In this document: positions 1 through 9,257 of the stretch, one piece after another | Layout of the letters: the number at the start of each line of letters is the position of its first letter | How positions within the stretch are numbered: the first letter of the stretch is position 1 | Source: Thermodesulfovibrionia bacterium | GTDB lineage: Bacteria > Nitrospirota > Thermodesulfovibrionia > JACRGW01 | Direction of reading: 5' to 3' | NCBI GenBank assembly: GCA_919902995.1 | Contig: CAKKSD010000039.1 | Coordinates: forward strand, 1-49,513 | DNA length: 49,513 bases | Notes under the pieces: generated by a model | What the model was told of the DNA's origin: nothing | The model's database searches: none | The model's input: the letters and a program-made list of their open reading frames with translations, nothing else | Position numbers and translations under genes: made by a program

Positions 1-6
1 TTAACA

Positions 7-46
7 GGACAGTTTATGTGCTACAGATACGGACAGTTTACTTGCT
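7..46. repeat. Two imperfect 16-nt direct repeats at the left edge
   Basis: GGACAGTTTATGTGCT (7-22) and GGACAGTTTACTTGCT (31-46) match at 14 of 16 positions with a 24-nt period. Short repeated subterminal boxes of this type occur at the ends of some insertion sequences such as the IS21 family. No transposase is inside the window, so a mobile-element edge is only a guess. Confidence 0.35.
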
Positions 47-70
47 CGTTACAGAAAATATAAAAAGGGG

Positions 71-99
71 TTGTAAACTCATTTTAAATATGTTATTTT
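71..99 (+). promoter_or_regulatory. Candidate sigma-70 promoter of ftsH
   Basis: TTGTAA (71-76), a 17-nt spacer and TATTTT (94-99) preceded by TGT, an extended -10 pattern. The predicted transcript would start near 106, leaving a leader of about 22 nt that carries AGGAGGT at 114-120. Confidence 0.5.
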
Positions 100-127
100 A
101 TTATGCGCATTTTAGGAGGTATATGAT

Positions 128-1924
128 TTGAACTACAAGAATTTAACCCTCTGGATTATTCTGCTTCTTGTTATGGTATTTCTCTTCAATTTCTTGAGTG
201 TTTCCACGAGGAAGATACACGATGAGGTTATCTTCAGTGACTTTATTGCAAGACTCGAGAAAGGTGAAGTGGAAGAGGTGACCATAAAGGAGAACCATAT
301 AAGCGGTCAGTTTAAGGACGGAAAGAAATTCAGGACCTATGCTGCCAATTATCCTGATCTTGTGAAAGAATTGAGGGGTAAAGGTGTAAAGATTACTGCC
401 AGACCGCCTGATGAAAACCCCTGGTATATAACCTTTCTACTTTCTTGGGGACCTATACTCTTTATTGCTGCTATCTGGCTATTTTTTATGAGACAGATGC
501 AGACTGGAGGCAACAAGGCCCTCTCTTTCGGAAAGAGCAAGGCAAGATTGATCTCGGATAAATCCAATAAGGTAACCTTTCTGGATGTGGCAGGGATCGA
601 TGAGGCGAAGGATGAGCTCGAGGAGATCATAGAGTATCTGAAGGATCCCCAGAAGTTTCAGAAACTCGGAGGTAAGATCCCGAAAGGTGTACTACTTATG
701 GGACCTCCTGGAACTGGGAAGACGCTCCTTGCAAGAGCAATAGCAGGAGAGGCAAGTGTACCATTCTTCTCTATAAGTGGTTCAGATTTTGTTGAGATGT
801 TCGTTGGGGTTGGTGCGTCAAGGGTGAGGGACCTCTTCGAACAGGGGAAAAAGAACGCACCCTGTATCATCTTTATTGATGAGATAGATGCAGTCGGAAG
901 ACACAGGGGTGCAGGCCTGGGAGGGGGTCATGACGAAAGGGAACAGACCCTTAACCAGCTCCTTGTCGAAATGGATGGGTTCGAATCTAATGAAGGGGTA
1001 ATACTGATAGCAGCCACAAATAGACCCGATGTCCTTGATCCTGCCCTTCTCAGACCAGGGAGGTTTGACCGACAGGTCGTGGTTCCCCAGCCAGATGTTA
1101 AGGGAAGGCTCGGAATCCTCAAAGTCCATACAAAAAAAATCCCCCTTGCCGATGATGTCGAGTTAGAGGTAGTAGCGAGAGGAACACCAGGTTTTTCAGG
1201 GGCCGATCTTGCGAACCTGGTTAATGAGGCAGCCCTCCTTGGGGCAAGGAAGTCGAAGACTAAGGTAGATATGGAAGACTTTGAGATCGCCAAAGATAAA
1301 GTACTTATGGGAGTCGAAAGAAAGAGCATGGTGATGAGTGAGAGAGAAAAAAGAACAACAGCTTACCATGAGGCGGGTCATACCCTTGTGGCAAAACTCA
1401 TCCCCGGGACCGATCCCGTCCATAAGGTGAGCATAATCCCGAGAGGAAGGGCGCTGGGACTTACCCAGCAGCTCCCGGTAGATGATAGATACACCTATGC
1501 AAAAGACTTTCTCCTGAATGAGATCGTTGTCCTTTTAGGTGGAAGGGCATCAGAGGAGAGGGCCTTAGGTTATATGACAACAGGAGCTGGTAATGACCTT
1601 GAAAGGGCTACCGAACTTGCAAGAAAAATGGTCTGTGAATGGGGGATGAGTGATAGACTGGGCCCTCTCACTTTCGGTAAGAAAGAGGAACAGATATTTC
1701 TTGGAAGAGAGATTGCACAGCACAGGGATTATTCAGAAAGGACTGCCGTAGAAATAGACGAAGAAGTAAAGAGGATGGTAATAGAAAGCTATGAAAGGGC
1801 AAAGAAACTGCTCAACGATAACTTCAAGGCCCTTACTGCCATTGCTGAGGTCCTCCTCGATAAAGAAACCCTCAATGGTAACGAGATTGATACTGTCATT
1901 AAAGAAGCTATGGCAACAGCCTGA
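128..1924 (+). CDS. ftsH: ATP-dependent zinc metalloprotease FtsH
   Basis: Membrane-anchored AAA+ protease that extracts and degrades membrane and some soluble proteins. The 598-residue product has a first membrane helix near residues 7-25, a short periplasmic domain, and a second helix near 100-120. It then has the AAA module with Walker A GPPGTGKT (about 192-199) and Walker B IIFIDEID (about 247), and the peptidase zinc motif HEAGH (about 414-418). Length is slightly short of, but typical for, the family. The start is TTG, chosen because AGGAGGT lies 7 nt upstream and the nearby ATG at 123 runs straight into a stop. It leads the ftsH-folP-cdaA-cdaR-glmM series, a conserved envelope/c-di-AMP neighbourhood. 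Confidence 0.97.
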   Translation: MNYKNLTLWIILLLVMVFLFNFLSVSTRKIHDEVIFSDFIARLEKGEVEEVTIKENHISGQFKDGKKFRTYAANYPDLVKELRGKGVKITARPPDENPWYITFLLSWGPILFIAAIWLFFMRQMQTGGNKALSFGKSKARLISDKSNKVTFLDVAGIDEAKDELEEIIEYLKDPQKFQKLGGKIPKGVLLMGPPGTGKTLLARAIAGEASVPFFSISGSDFVEMFVGVGASRVRDLFEQGKKNAPCIIFIDEIDAVGRHRGAGLGGGHDEREQTLNQLLVEMDGFESNEGVILIAATNRPDVLDPALLRPGRFDRQVVVPQPDVKGRLGILKVHTKKIPLADDVELEVVARGTPGFSGADLANLVNEAALLGARKSKTKVDMEDFEIAKDKVLMGVERKSMVMSEREKRTTAYHEAGHTLVAKLIPGTDPVHKVSIIPRGRALGLTQQLPVDDRYTYAKDFLLNEIVVLLGGRASEERALGYMTTGAGNDLERATELARKMVCEWGMSDRLGPLTFGKKEEQIFLGREIAQHRDYSERTAVEIDEEVKRMVIESYERAKKLLNDNFKALTAIAEVLLDKETLNGNEIDTVIKEAMATA

Positions 1925-1955
1925 CCATAAAATTCATTTTAAAATTACTATTTAG

Positions 1956-1993
1956 TCCCGAAATGAATTCGGGATAAATCTCAAATTTGAGAT
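1956..1993. repeat. Hairpin plus perfect 16-bp palindrome between ftsH and folP
   Basis: TCCCGAA (1956-1962) pairs with TTCGGGA (1968-1974) over a 5-nt loop. It is followed by the perfect palindrome ATCTCAAATTTGAGAT (1978-1993). No clear T-run follows on the plus strand, so this is more like a small dispersed inverted repeat or operator than a standard terminator. The palindrome overlaps the candidate folP -35 box. Confidence 0.5.
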
Positions 1994-2015
1994 GCTAAAT
2001 TTAAAATGCTAATTT
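1987..2015 (+). promoter_or_regulatory. Candidate promoter of folP placing +1 at the ATG
   Basis: TTGAGA (1987-1992), a 17-nt spacer, and TAATTT (2010-2015) preceded by TGC (extended -10). Transcription would start near 2020-2022, on the folP ATG itself, and no Shine-Dalgarno sequence is visible upstream of that ATG. Confidence 0.35.
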
Positions 2016-2019
2016 TGCA

Positions 2020-2871
2020 ATGGCAGAGGGTTTTATCTTAAAGTGGAGTAGTTATCGCTTAGATCTTACCAGAAGAACCCATATAATGGGTATTCTAAAT
2101 GTGACCCCCGATTCCTTCTCAGACGGTGGTCTTTATCTTAATACAGATAAGGCCGTTGAAAGGTCATTTGAGATAGAAAAAGAAGGAGCGGATATAATCG
2201 ATATCGGGGGTGAATCCACACGACCAGGCGCCCTCCCTTTATCCCCTGAAGAAGAACTTAGCAGAGTTGTTCCTGTAATTGAGAAACTGAAAAGCAGGCT
2301 CAGGATTCCCATATCAATAGATACCTATAAAGCAGAGGTTGCAAGGGAGGCTATAAAGGCGGGGGCATCAATTATAAATGACATAAGTGGTCTGAGGTTT
2401 GATCCTGAGATTGCCTCTGTTTCTGCCGAATACGATGTACCTGTTGTTATCATGCATATTAAAGGAACACCGAGGGATATGCAGATTAACCCTGTCTACC
2501 AGGATCTGATAGGAGAGATTCGTCACTTTCTCGAAGAGGGAATATCTATAGCACAGAAAGCAGGAGTTGATGATGATATGATCATCATAGATCCCGGTAT
2601 TGGTTTTGGTAAGACCTTTGAACATAACCTTGAGATCATTAATCGTCTCGATGAGTTCCGGTCTTTAGGGATGCCAATCCTACTCGGTCCATCAAGAAAA
2701 TCCTTTATTGGTAAGATCCTTGATCTTCCTCCTGGTGACAGGCTCGAAGGGACAGCAGCCGCTGTTGCAATTGGGATTATGAAGGGGGCGAATATAGTAA
2801 GGGTTCATGATGTCAGCTCAATTGTAAGGGTCGCCAGGGTAGTGGATGCAATAACGCATGGAGGTCTTTGA
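2020..2871 (+). CDS. folP: Dihydropteroate synthase
   Basis: Condenses 6-hydroxymethyl-dihydropterin pyrophosphate with p-aminobenzoate to give dihydropteroate in folate synthesis; cytosolic TIM barrel. The 283-residue product carries the family signature MGILNVTPDSFSDGG (about 23-37), GGESTRPGA (about 63-71) and GPSRKSFIG (about 223-231). Length matches the family. The ATG has no evident ribosome-binding site, and a promoter may place the transcript start on it. The stop overlaps the candidate TTG start of cdaA by 3 nt, so translation of the two is probably coupled. Confidence 0.97.
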   Translation: MAEGFILKWSSYRLDLTRRTHIMGILNVTPDSFSDGGLYLNTDKAVERSFEIEKEGADIIDIGGESTRPGALPLSPEEELSRVVPVIEKLKSRLRIPISIDTYKAEVAREAIKAGASIINDISGLRFDPEIASVSAEYDVPVVIMHIKGTPRDMQINPVYQDLIGEIRHFLEEGISIAQKAGVDDDMIIIDPGIGFGKTFEHNLEIINRLDEFRSLGMPILLGPSRKSFIGKILDLPPGDRLEGTAAAVAIGIMKGANIVRVHDVSSIVRVARVVDAITHGGL

Positions 2872-3680
2872 ATAAGATGGGAATTCTTAAGCAGGTGTCA
2901 GATATTCTTATGCAGGTGAGATGGCAGGATGCTATAGATGTCTTGATAGTAGCCTTTATAATATACCGTATCCTTCTTCTCATAAAAGGTACAAAGGCTG
3001 TCCAGATGCTCACTGGGCTCGGGATACTTCTCCTTGCTTTACTCGTATCCCATTGGACCGGGCTTTATACTATTGATTGGATAGTGCAGACCTTCTGGGC
3101 ACAGATAGTAATTGTTATTATAGTCCTTTTCCAACCCGAACTCCGGAGGGCCTTAGCCCATATAGGGGAGAATCCTTTCTTTTATTCCCTTTCCCCTGTT
3201 GAGGAATCGAGATTTTTAGAAGAGATAGTTAAGGCCTCTGTGTCTCTTGCAAATAAGCGAATAGGTGCATTATTGGTACTTGAGAGAGAGACCGATCTCA
3301 GGACCTTTACGGAGATGGGGACAGAACTTGATGCCAAGGTATCGAGGGAAGTAATACTCAGCATCTTCAATCCGACTTCACCTATCCATGATGGGGCTGT
3401 AATTATCAGGGGTAAAAGGATTATTGCTGCAGGCTGTTTTCTCCCTCTAAGTTTGAGTACAGAACGAACGAGGACTCTCGGAACTCGCCACAGGGCAGCC
3501 CTCGGAATTACAGAGGAGACAGACGCCGTTGTAATAATAGTATCAGAAGAAACCGGAACAATATCAATGGCAAAGGGAGGGAAGATAGTAAAGGACCTCG
3601 ATATACTTTCTCTGAGAGAAGAGATCTCAAAGACCTTTGTAAAGACAAAGAAAGAAGTCCAGAAAAGGAGGCAGGGTTGA
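2868..3680 (+). CDS. cdaA: Diadenylate cyclase CdaA (c-di-AMP synthase)
   Basis: Makes cyclic di-AMP from two ATP; membrane-bound. Three hydrophobic segments occupy roughly residues 20-95. They are followed by the DisA_N/DAC domain with the DGA motif (about 175-177) and the TRHRAALG motif about 30 residues later, both needed for catalysis in the family. At 270 residues it is full length. The start is uncertain: TTG at 2868 lies only about 3 nt after GGAGG (2860-2864), while ATG at 2877 lies 12 nt after it. Both give a plausible N-terminus. The next gene, cdaR, begins directly after the stop, which is the usual cdaA-cdaR-glmM order. Confidence 0.95.
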   Translation: MNKMGILKQVSDILMQVRWQDAIDVLIVAFIIYRILLLIKGTKAVQMLTGLGILLLALLVSHWTGLYTIDWIVQTFWAQIVIVIIVLFQPELRRALAHIGENPFFYSLSPVEESRFLEEIVKASVSLANKRIGALLVLERETDLRTFTEMGTELDAKVSREVILSIFNPTSPIHDGAVIIRGKRIIAAGCFLPLSLSTERTRTLGTRHRAALGITEETDAVVIIVSEETGTISMAKGGKIVKDLDILSLREEISKTFVKTKKEVQKRRQG

Positions 3681-4337
3681 ATGAAACCGAAGGCCTTTGT
3701 CTTTGAAAATCTTGGGCTAAAACTTGCCTCTTTGATCTTTGCGATAATCCTCTGGTTTTTTGTGATGTCGAGGGGAAAGACTGAGATGAGTTTTCAGTCT
3801 CCCTTAGAGTTCAGAAATATTCCTAAAAACCTTGAACTTGTCGGAGAAACAACCAGATCAGTTAATGTATGGATTCAGGGACAGGAGAGCACTTTGAGGG
3901 GGCTAAAAGGGGATGAGGTTAAAACAGTCGTTGACCTTGCAGGGGCTAAGGAAGGAGAGGGCATATATCACATTAGTCCTGAGAATGTAAAGGGTTCCTT
4001 TAATCTGAAAGTCGTGAGGGTTAATCCCTCATCTATAAAAGTACGTTTAGATCGTGTCATCACAAAAACAGTTGAGCTAAGACCTACGATTGTTGGTAAA
4101 CCCGCGCAGGGATACAGAATGAAAAAGATTGAGATTCATCCCCCATCCGTCACGATAGAAGGGCCGAAGAGAGAGGTTGATCCATTAAGGTTTCTGAGAA
4201 CTGAGCCTATAGATATAACAGGAAACCATGAAGACTTTACTCAGGAGGGAAAGGTAGATGCCTCTGGAAAAAATATAAGGATTCAGGAAAAGGGGAGTGT
4301 AGAGATAAAGGTCTTTATAATAAAGGAGGGAAGATGA
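3681..4337 (+). CDS. cdaR: YbbR/CdaR domain protein, likely regulator of CdaA
   Basis: A single N-terminal membrane helix (about 10-29) is followed by extracytoplasmic YbbR-type beta repeats (about 35-215), including the characteristic PSSIKVRLD and PPSVTIEGP stretches. CdaR proteins interact with the membrane cyclase CdaA and modulate its activity. The 218-residue length implies two repeats, fewer than the four in Bacillus. It starts immediately after the cdaA stop and overlaps glmM by 4 nt (ATGA), so the three genes are almost certainly one translation-coupled unit. Confidence 0.9.
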   Translation: MKPKAFVFENLGLKLASLIFAIILWFFVMSRGKTEMSFQSPLEFRNIPKNLELVGETTRSVNVWIQGQESTLRGLKGDEVKTVVDLAGAKEGEGIYHISPENVKGSFNLKVVRVNPSSIKVRLDRVITKTVELRPTIVGKPAQGYRMKKIEIHPPSVTIEGPKREVDPLRFLRTEPIDITGNHEDFTQEGKVDASGKNIRIQEKGSVEIKVFIIKEGR

Positions 4338-5689
4338 AGAGGCTCTTTGGGACCGATGGTGTTAGGGGGATTGCCAATACCTATCCTATGACGAGTGAGA
4401 CTGCCCTGCAACTCGGTAGGGCAGCGGCTTATATTTTTAAGACAGGTCCTGGACGTCATAGAATCGTGATCGGTAAGGATACGAGACTTTCAGGTTATAT
4501 GCTTGAGTCTGCCCTTACCTCAGGGATATGCTCTATGGGTGCAGATGTGGTACTGCTCGGCCCTCTTCCTACACCGGGTGTGGCGTTCATAACGAGGAGT
4601 CTCAGGGCAGATGCAGGCGTTATGATCTCTGCCTCCCATAATCCTTTTGAAGATAATGGAATAAAATTTTTCTCCAGGGAAGGTTTTAAACTCCCTGATG
4701 AGCTGGAGAAGAAGATGGAAGAACTCATCTTTTCAGGATCCCTCGACCATATCAGGCCGACTGCAAAGGAGGTCGGTAAGGCGTATAGAATAGATGATGC
4801 TGTAGGAAGGTATATAGAATTCGTTAAGGGGACATTCCCAAAAGGTATGACCCTTGAGGGTATGAAGATCGTTGTCGATTCTGCAAACGGTGCAGCCTAT
4901 AAGGTTACACCATGGGTCCTTAAGGAACTCGGTGCAGATGTAATCTCCCTTAATGATAAACCCGATGGTATAAATATCAATCGCGACTGCGGTTCTATCT
5001 TTCCGAATATAGTGCAGAAGGCGGTTAAGGCCTATAAGGCGGATATAGGGATAGCACATGACGGAGATGCGGACAGGGTTATATTCTCCGATGAAAAGAG
5101 CAGTGTTGTTGACGGAGATAAAATCATGGCTGTCTGTGCACTCGATCTCTTTAAAGAGAATAGACTTAAGGGTAATGCCCTTGTTACGACTGTAATGAGC
5201 AGCCTTTCACTTGATATCATGATGAGAAAGGTAGGGATAAGTGTTGTAAGGTCTCCTGTTGGTGACCGCTATGTGGCAGAGAAGATGCTTGAAGGTGGTT
5301 ATAACTTTGGTGGAGAGACATCCGGACATATAATATTTATGGACTGGAATACTACAGGCGACGGGACTATAACAGCACTGCAGGTGCTGTCCATAATGAA
5401 AAAGACAGGCAGGAGGCTCTCAGAACTTGCCTCTGTGATGAAACCATTACCACAGGTATTGATAAATGTTAACGGGAGACCGAAAAGAGATATAACATCT
5501 ATCCCTGAGATAAAGCAGGCTATCGAGAAGGCGGAGAAGAAACTTAATGGAATAGGGAGGGTTCTTGTCAGACCCTCAGGCACAGAACCTAAGGTGAGGG
5601 TTCTGGTAGAAGGCAGAAAGAAAGGAGAGATAAATATGATAGCTGAAGGGATAGCGAAGGTTATAGAGGAGGCTATGAAGAAGATGTGA
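4334..5689 (+). CDS. glmM: Phosphoglucosamine mutase
   Basis: Interconverts glucosamine-6-phosphate and glucosamine-1-phosphate for UDP-GlcNAc, feeding peptidoglycan and LPS synthesis; cytosolic. The 451-residue product shows the phosphoserine loop ISASHNP (about 98-104, catalytic Ser near 101), the metal-binding loop DGDADR (about 243-248), the sugar-binding GGETSGH and the phosphate-binding RPSGTEP (about 413-419). All key residues are present. The N-terminal [11 protein letters not shown] is typical. GlmM is also a known partner of CdaA in Firmicutes, consistent with this gene order. Confidence 0.97.
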   Translation: MKRLFGTDGVRGIANTYPMTSETALQLGRAAAYIFKTGPGRHRIVIGKDTRLSGYMLESALTSGICSMGADVVLLGPLPTPGVAFITRSLRADAGVMISASHNPFEDNGIKFFSREGFKLPDELEKKMEELIFSGSLDHIRPTAKEVGKAYRIDDAVGRYIEFVKGTFPKGMTLEGMKIVVDSANGAAYKVTPWVLKELGADVISLNDKPDGININRDCGSIFPNIVQKAVKAYKADIGIAHDGDADRVIFSDEKSSVVDGDKIMAVCALDLFKENRLKGNALVTTVMSSLSLDIMMRKVGISVVRSPVGDRYVAEKMLEGGYNFGGETSGHIIFMDWNTTGDGTITALQVLSIMKKTGRRLSELASVMKPLPQVLINVNGRPKRDITSIPEIKQAIEKAEKKLNGIGRVLVRPSGTEPKVRVLVEGRKKGEINMIAEGIAKVIEEAMKKM

Positions 5690-5714
5690 ATTATTCATTG
5701 GTAATGTCTGCAGG

Positions 5715-5784
5715 TTGTCATTCTGAATTTATTTCAGAACCCTGAATCAAGTTCAGGGCCTCTGAAACAAGTTCAGGGTGACAA
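5715..5784. repeat. REP-like inverted repeat upstream of and into comEC
   Basis: TTGTCATTCTGAA at the left end and TTCAGGGTGACAA at the right end are near-inverted. Internal TTCAGAAC/TTCAGGGC arms make a multi-stem structure of about 70 nt. The right arm covers the GTG at 5778 that would give the longest comEC reading frame, so the true comEC start is more likely ATG 5802. Confidence 0.6.
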
Positions 5785-6749
5785 ACAACGATGCTTTAAG
5801 AATGCCCTCACGGACATCGGTTTTGATATACATTGTCCTCTCTTTCATCTCAGGAATAATCCTCGGAAATATCTTTTTATACTTTCCTCTCTCTGTTTTA
5901 ATCCTTTCGGCCCTTTCCTTTATATCGATCATTATCCTGAGTAAGGGAAAAAGGTTGAAGGCCCTTGCCCATTGTCTTATTGTGATATCTTCTTCCACCT
6001 ATTATCTTTACTCGGTAACAGTCCTTCCAGAAAATTACGTATCAAAATTTTTACGTGAAGATGTTCTCCTTAAAGGAAGAGTCCTTGAACCACCCAGCAG
6101 AGGACACGAAAGAGTAACCTTCATCTTCAATGTGAAAGAGGTGTATATCGGTGAAGAAAGGAGGTCTGCCTCAGGGAAGGTGAGGTTATCAGGGGAAATA
6201 AAAAGTCCTGTCAAGTATGGGGACATTTTACTCATAAAGACGAAACTTAAGAGTCCTAAGGGTTATCATAATCCTGGTGGCTATGATTTCGAGGAGGCTC
6301 TTTCAAGGGATAGGATATTTGCTGTTGGATGGGTTAAGGAAGAGAATATTGTCAGAGTCGGATTCGGAGGTAATTTTCTTCTCAGAAAAATCTATGAGGG
6401 AAGGGATAATATCAGAAGTTCTACAGAGAATTCACTCAGTAGTGAATCGTCTGCTATCCTTCAGTCCATGGTTATCGGTGAAGATAAAGACCTGACCGAT
6501 GAGATAAGGGATGCCTTCATGGCATCAGGCACAACCCATATACTTTCAATATCAGGTTCACATTTAGGACTTCTTGCATTCCTTATCTATAACATAGTCC
6601 GACTTTCAATACTAAGGCTGCCCTCAAGGCTTCTCCTGAGGCTTACCTTATATACAAGTCCTTCAAAGATAGCAGCCCTTACGACAATGCTGCCTGTTGT
6701 CCTCTATACCATTATTGCAGGGGGACAGGTGGGAACTATTGATTCTTAA
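5778..6749 (+). pseudogene. comEC: comEC 5' fragment (DNA uptake channel, truncated)
   Basis: ComEC is the inner-membrane channel for single-stranded DNA in natural transformation. The fragment has N-terminal membrane helices (about 10-75), the OB-fold-like DUF4131 region, and the beginning of the competence domain with ISGSHLGL (compare ISGLHVGL). It ends after AGGQVGTIDS, exactly where an intact protein would continue through several more helices (usually AG.QV.T.RS). The rest of the membrane domain is missing, and the C-terminal metallo-beta-lactamase part lies 4.4 kb downstream (from about 11197). Between them sits the hxs cassette. The better start is ATG 5802, since GTG 5778 lies in a repeat. 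Translation may still occur, but DNA transport is very unlikely. Confidence 0.85.
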
Positions 6750-6791
6750 GAAAAATTATGGTATTTTGAATCACTATAGAGAAAGTTAATT

Positions 6792-7457
6792 ATGCAATTT
6801 TACAAAAAGATAACTTCTTTTGGATATCTTCTTTTTTGTCTCATTATCTTACTCTTAATATTACCTACATCTTTATTCGCTCATGGAGGAGGTCTTGACT
6901 CCTTGGGTTGCCACCATGATAGAAAACGCGGAGGGTATCATTGTCATCGAGGCCCCTTGGCCGGTCAGTATTTTAACTCCAAGCAAGAGGCTCTAGATGC
7001 GTTGAATTTATTGAGAGAAAAACCAAAAGAGTCCAAAAAACAAAAAGAAGACTCAGAAGTACTGAAAGAGAAAGTTGAATTTAGAAAGGTCATTAGGATT
7101 ATAGATGGTGATACTATTGTCTTAGATGGAGGCGAAAAGGTGAGGTTAATTGGAGTAGATACCCCTGAGACAAAAGACCCAAGAAAGCCTGTAGAATATT
7201 TTGGATGGGAGGCCACCAGGTTTACTAAAGAAATGGTTGAAGGAAAAAGAGTAAGGCTTGAGTATGATTGGCAAAGACAGGATAAATATGAAAGAACCCT
7301 GGCCTACATCTTTCTTGAAGATGGGACTTTTCTCAATGCCGAAATTATAAAACAGGGATATGGATTTGCTTATACCAAATATCCTTTTAAGTACTTAGAA
7401 GAATTTAGACAATATGAGCGAGAGGCGAGAGAAAATAGTAGAGGGTTGTGGAAGTAG
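6792..7457 (+). CDS. Secreted YHYH-domain / staphylococcal-nuclease-like protein
   Basis: A signal peptide (about 1-30, likely cleaved after SLFA) is followed by a short YHYH-type Cys/His-rich segment, LGCHHDRKRGGYHCHRG (38-54). After a Lys/Glu-rich linker comes a thermonuclease (SNase) domain (about 95-221). The SNase active-site pattern is present: VRLIGVDTPE, an acidic pair in DGDTI, and KYERTLAY. It probably hydrolyses DNA or RNA outside the cytoplasm with Ca2+, as the family does. It is the first gene of the inserted cassette, 23 nt ahead of hxsD on the same strand, so it is likely co-transcribed with the hxs genes. Whether it belongs functionally to the Hxs system is unknown. Confidence 0.85.
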   Translation: MQFYKKITSFGYLLFCLIILLLILPTSLFAHGGGLDSLGCHHDRKRGGYHCHRGPLAGQYFNSKQEALDALNLLREKPKESKKQKEDSEVLKEKVEFRKVIRIIDGDTIVLDGGEKVRLIGVDTPETKDPRKPVEYFGWEATRFTKEMVEGKRVRLEYDWQRQDKYERTLAYIFLEDGTFLNAEIIKQGYGFAYTKYPFKYLEEFRQYEREARENSRGLWK

Positions 7458-7480
7458 AAAATATAGGACGAATAAGATAG

Positions 7481-7801
7481 ATGAAAATCATAGAAAAATT
7501 AGAGGACGGTAAATTATTATTACGAGTTGAGAAATCTATATATCGTCATGATGCTATTCTCTCCTCAGCCTATAAATTCACTGATGATTGCTATATTCAT
7601 GTTGATTCAATAGATTCTAATTACTACGGCGTATATTTTGCACCAAAAGACTCCACTGTAGATTTAATTTCCCTAGTAAATAATTTTTGCAATGAACTCA
7701 TCGATGAGCAAATACGCTTTAGCCTTGACATCTCAAACAAATCAATAAAAGAACTTATCATACGAAAAGCCTTTTTCCCTTTTCAAGATCATGAAGAATA
7801 A
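7481..7801 (+). CDS. hxsD: His-Xaa-Ser system protein HxsD
   Basis: The product is small (106 residues), without a signal peptide or membrane helix. Position and character fit HxsD, the short conserved partner that accompanies the two radical SAM enzymes of the His-Xaa-Ser system: the N-terminal ends in a KSIYRHDAILSSAYKF stretch, and the C-terminal half is alpha/beta and acidic (NNFCNELIDEQIR). Its role is unknown; a carrier or leader-recognition function is one possibility by analogy with other radical SAM modification pathways. It overlaps hxsB by 11 nt. Base composition is low in G+C: one hand-counted line, 7561-7620, has 19 G/C of 60, against 33 of 60 for 4501-4560 in glmM. Confidence 0.75.
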   Translation: MKIIEKLEDGKLLLRVEKSIYRHDAILSSAYKFTDDCYIHVDSIDSNYYGVYFAPKDSTVDLISLVNNFCNELIDEQIRFSLDISNKSIKELIIRKAFFPFQDHEE

Positions 7802-9257
7802 GACTATTAACCCCTATATAATCCTGCCGTTCCATTTCATGAGATTTAAAAAAGATCATGTGCTTATAGTTAATTTAGTGGGCGAATACTTCTATTTATC
7901 TGCCGATGATTTTGCCAAAATGGTCGATTATTCTTTAAATCCAAAATCGGACCTTTATTTTAATTTAAAAGCAAAACATTTTATTGCTGAAACATTATCC
8001 GATCCTGCCATTGAACTTTTGACAATTAAATATAGGACGAAAAAAGGCTTTCTTTCTGATTTTACATCCTTGCATATGTTCGTTATCACATTAAGATGCA
8101 ATCATAAATGCACTTATTGTCATGCTTCCTCTAAAGATACAGACAAAAAGGTCTTTGATATGAGTATGGAAACTGCTAAAAAAGCAGTGGACATTACTTT
8201 AATGAGTCCATCAAAATCAATAAAAATCGAGTTCCAGGGTGGCGAGCCTTTATTAAATTTTGAAACTATCCAATATATAATTGAATACGCTAAAAGTCAG
8301 GCAGCGCTGAAAAGACAAAAAATAGAGTTTGTCGTCTGCACAAACCTAACCTTGGTCACTGATGAGATGCTTAAATACTTTGCAGACAACAATATTCTCC
8401 TATCTATTTCTCTAGATGGCCCTGAGCACGTGCATAATTATAATAGACACTATAGAGATGGCAGTGGCTCCCATGAAGATGTCTTGAGATATTTAGATAA
8501 AGCAAGGAAATATATAAAACCAGAAAACATTTCTGCTCTAATGACTACCACTAAACACAGTTTAAATTTCTCAAGTGAAATTGTTGATGAGTATATAAGA
8601 AATGGATTTAGGTCGATCTTTATTCGAACACTTAACCCCTTTGGATATGCCCTGCCAAAGATGGATGAGATTGGATACAGTGCATCAGAATTTATTGATT
8701 TCTACAAAAGAATACTTGATTACATTATTAAAATTAATCAAAAAGGGATTTATATAGAGGAGTCATTTACCTCCCTTTTATTGACTAGGATACTCACTCC
8801 TTTTTCTACAGGCTTTGTTGATCTTCAGTTTCCAGCCGGAATTAGTATCTCAGGGGTAATATATGATTATAACGGCAATGTTTATTCCTCTGATGAGGCA
8901 AGAATGCTTGCCCAAATGGGAGATAGTAAGTTTTGTATTGGTAATTTACACACAAACACCTATAAAGAACTCTTTTATAATAATACTCTCCAAAAGATTA
9001 TAAAAAGCACTTGTGCAGAATCATTGCCTGGTTGCTCAGATTGTGCCTTCCAAATGTATTGTGGAGTTGATCCTATCCGTAATTATGTAAGCCAAAAGGA
9101 TATTATGGGCCATAGACCTACCAGTGATTTTTGTTTTATTCATAAGGAAGTAATAAAATACTTGTTTGAGATTATTTTACAGAACGATTCAAATCAGATG
9201 GATGTTTTCTGGTCTTGGATTACTGGCCGATGTCTTTCTGAGGTAAGTATTAATTAA
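7791..9257 (+). CDS. hxsB: His-Xaa-Ser system radical SAM maturase HxsB
   Basis: Radical SAM enzyme predicted to modify the His-Xaa-Ser repeat protein HxsA. The 488-residue product starts with the HxsB-typical INPYIILPFHFMRF segment. It then shows the 4Fe-4S cluster motif CNHKCTYC (Cys 103, 107, 110) and the GGEP SAM-binding motif (FQGGEPLL, about 147). A C-terminal Cys-rich auxiliary-cluster region of SPASM type follows (CAESLPGCSDCAFQMYC, about 408-424, plus a later FCF). SPASM-type enzymes modify ribosomally made peptides through a second Fe-S cluster. The start overlaps hxsD and the stop abuts hxsC, so hxsD-B-C is one operon. Confidence 0.88.
   Translation: MKNKTINPYIILPFHFMRFKKDHVLIVNLVGEYFYLSADDFAKMVDYSLNPKSDLYFNLKAKHFIAETLSDPAIELLTIKYRTKKGFLSDFTSLHMFVITLRCNHKCTYCHASSKDTDKKVFDMSMETAKKAVDITLMSPSKSIKIEFQGGEPLLNFETIQYIIEYAKSQAALKRQKIEFVVCTNLTLVTDEMLKYFADNNILLSISLDGPEHVHNYNRHYRDGSGSHEDVLRYLDKARKYIKPENISALMTTTKHSLNFSSEIVDEYIRNGFRSIFIRTLNPFGYALPKMDEIGYSASEFIDFYKRILDYIIKINQKGIYIEESFTSLLLTRILTPFSTGFVDLQFPAGISISGVIYDYNGNVYSSDEARMLAQMGDSKFCIGNLHTNTYKELFYNNTLQKIIKSTCAESLPGCSDCAFQMYCGVDPIRNYVSQKDIMGHRPTSDFCFIHKEVIKYLFEIILQNDSNQMDVFWSWITGRCLSEVSIN

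Noticed and set aside
928-1329. Long open frame antisense to ftsH
   Set aside because: It mirrors the strongly conserved ftsH coding sequence, has Ser/Leu-rich composition typical of antisense frames, and no start signals.
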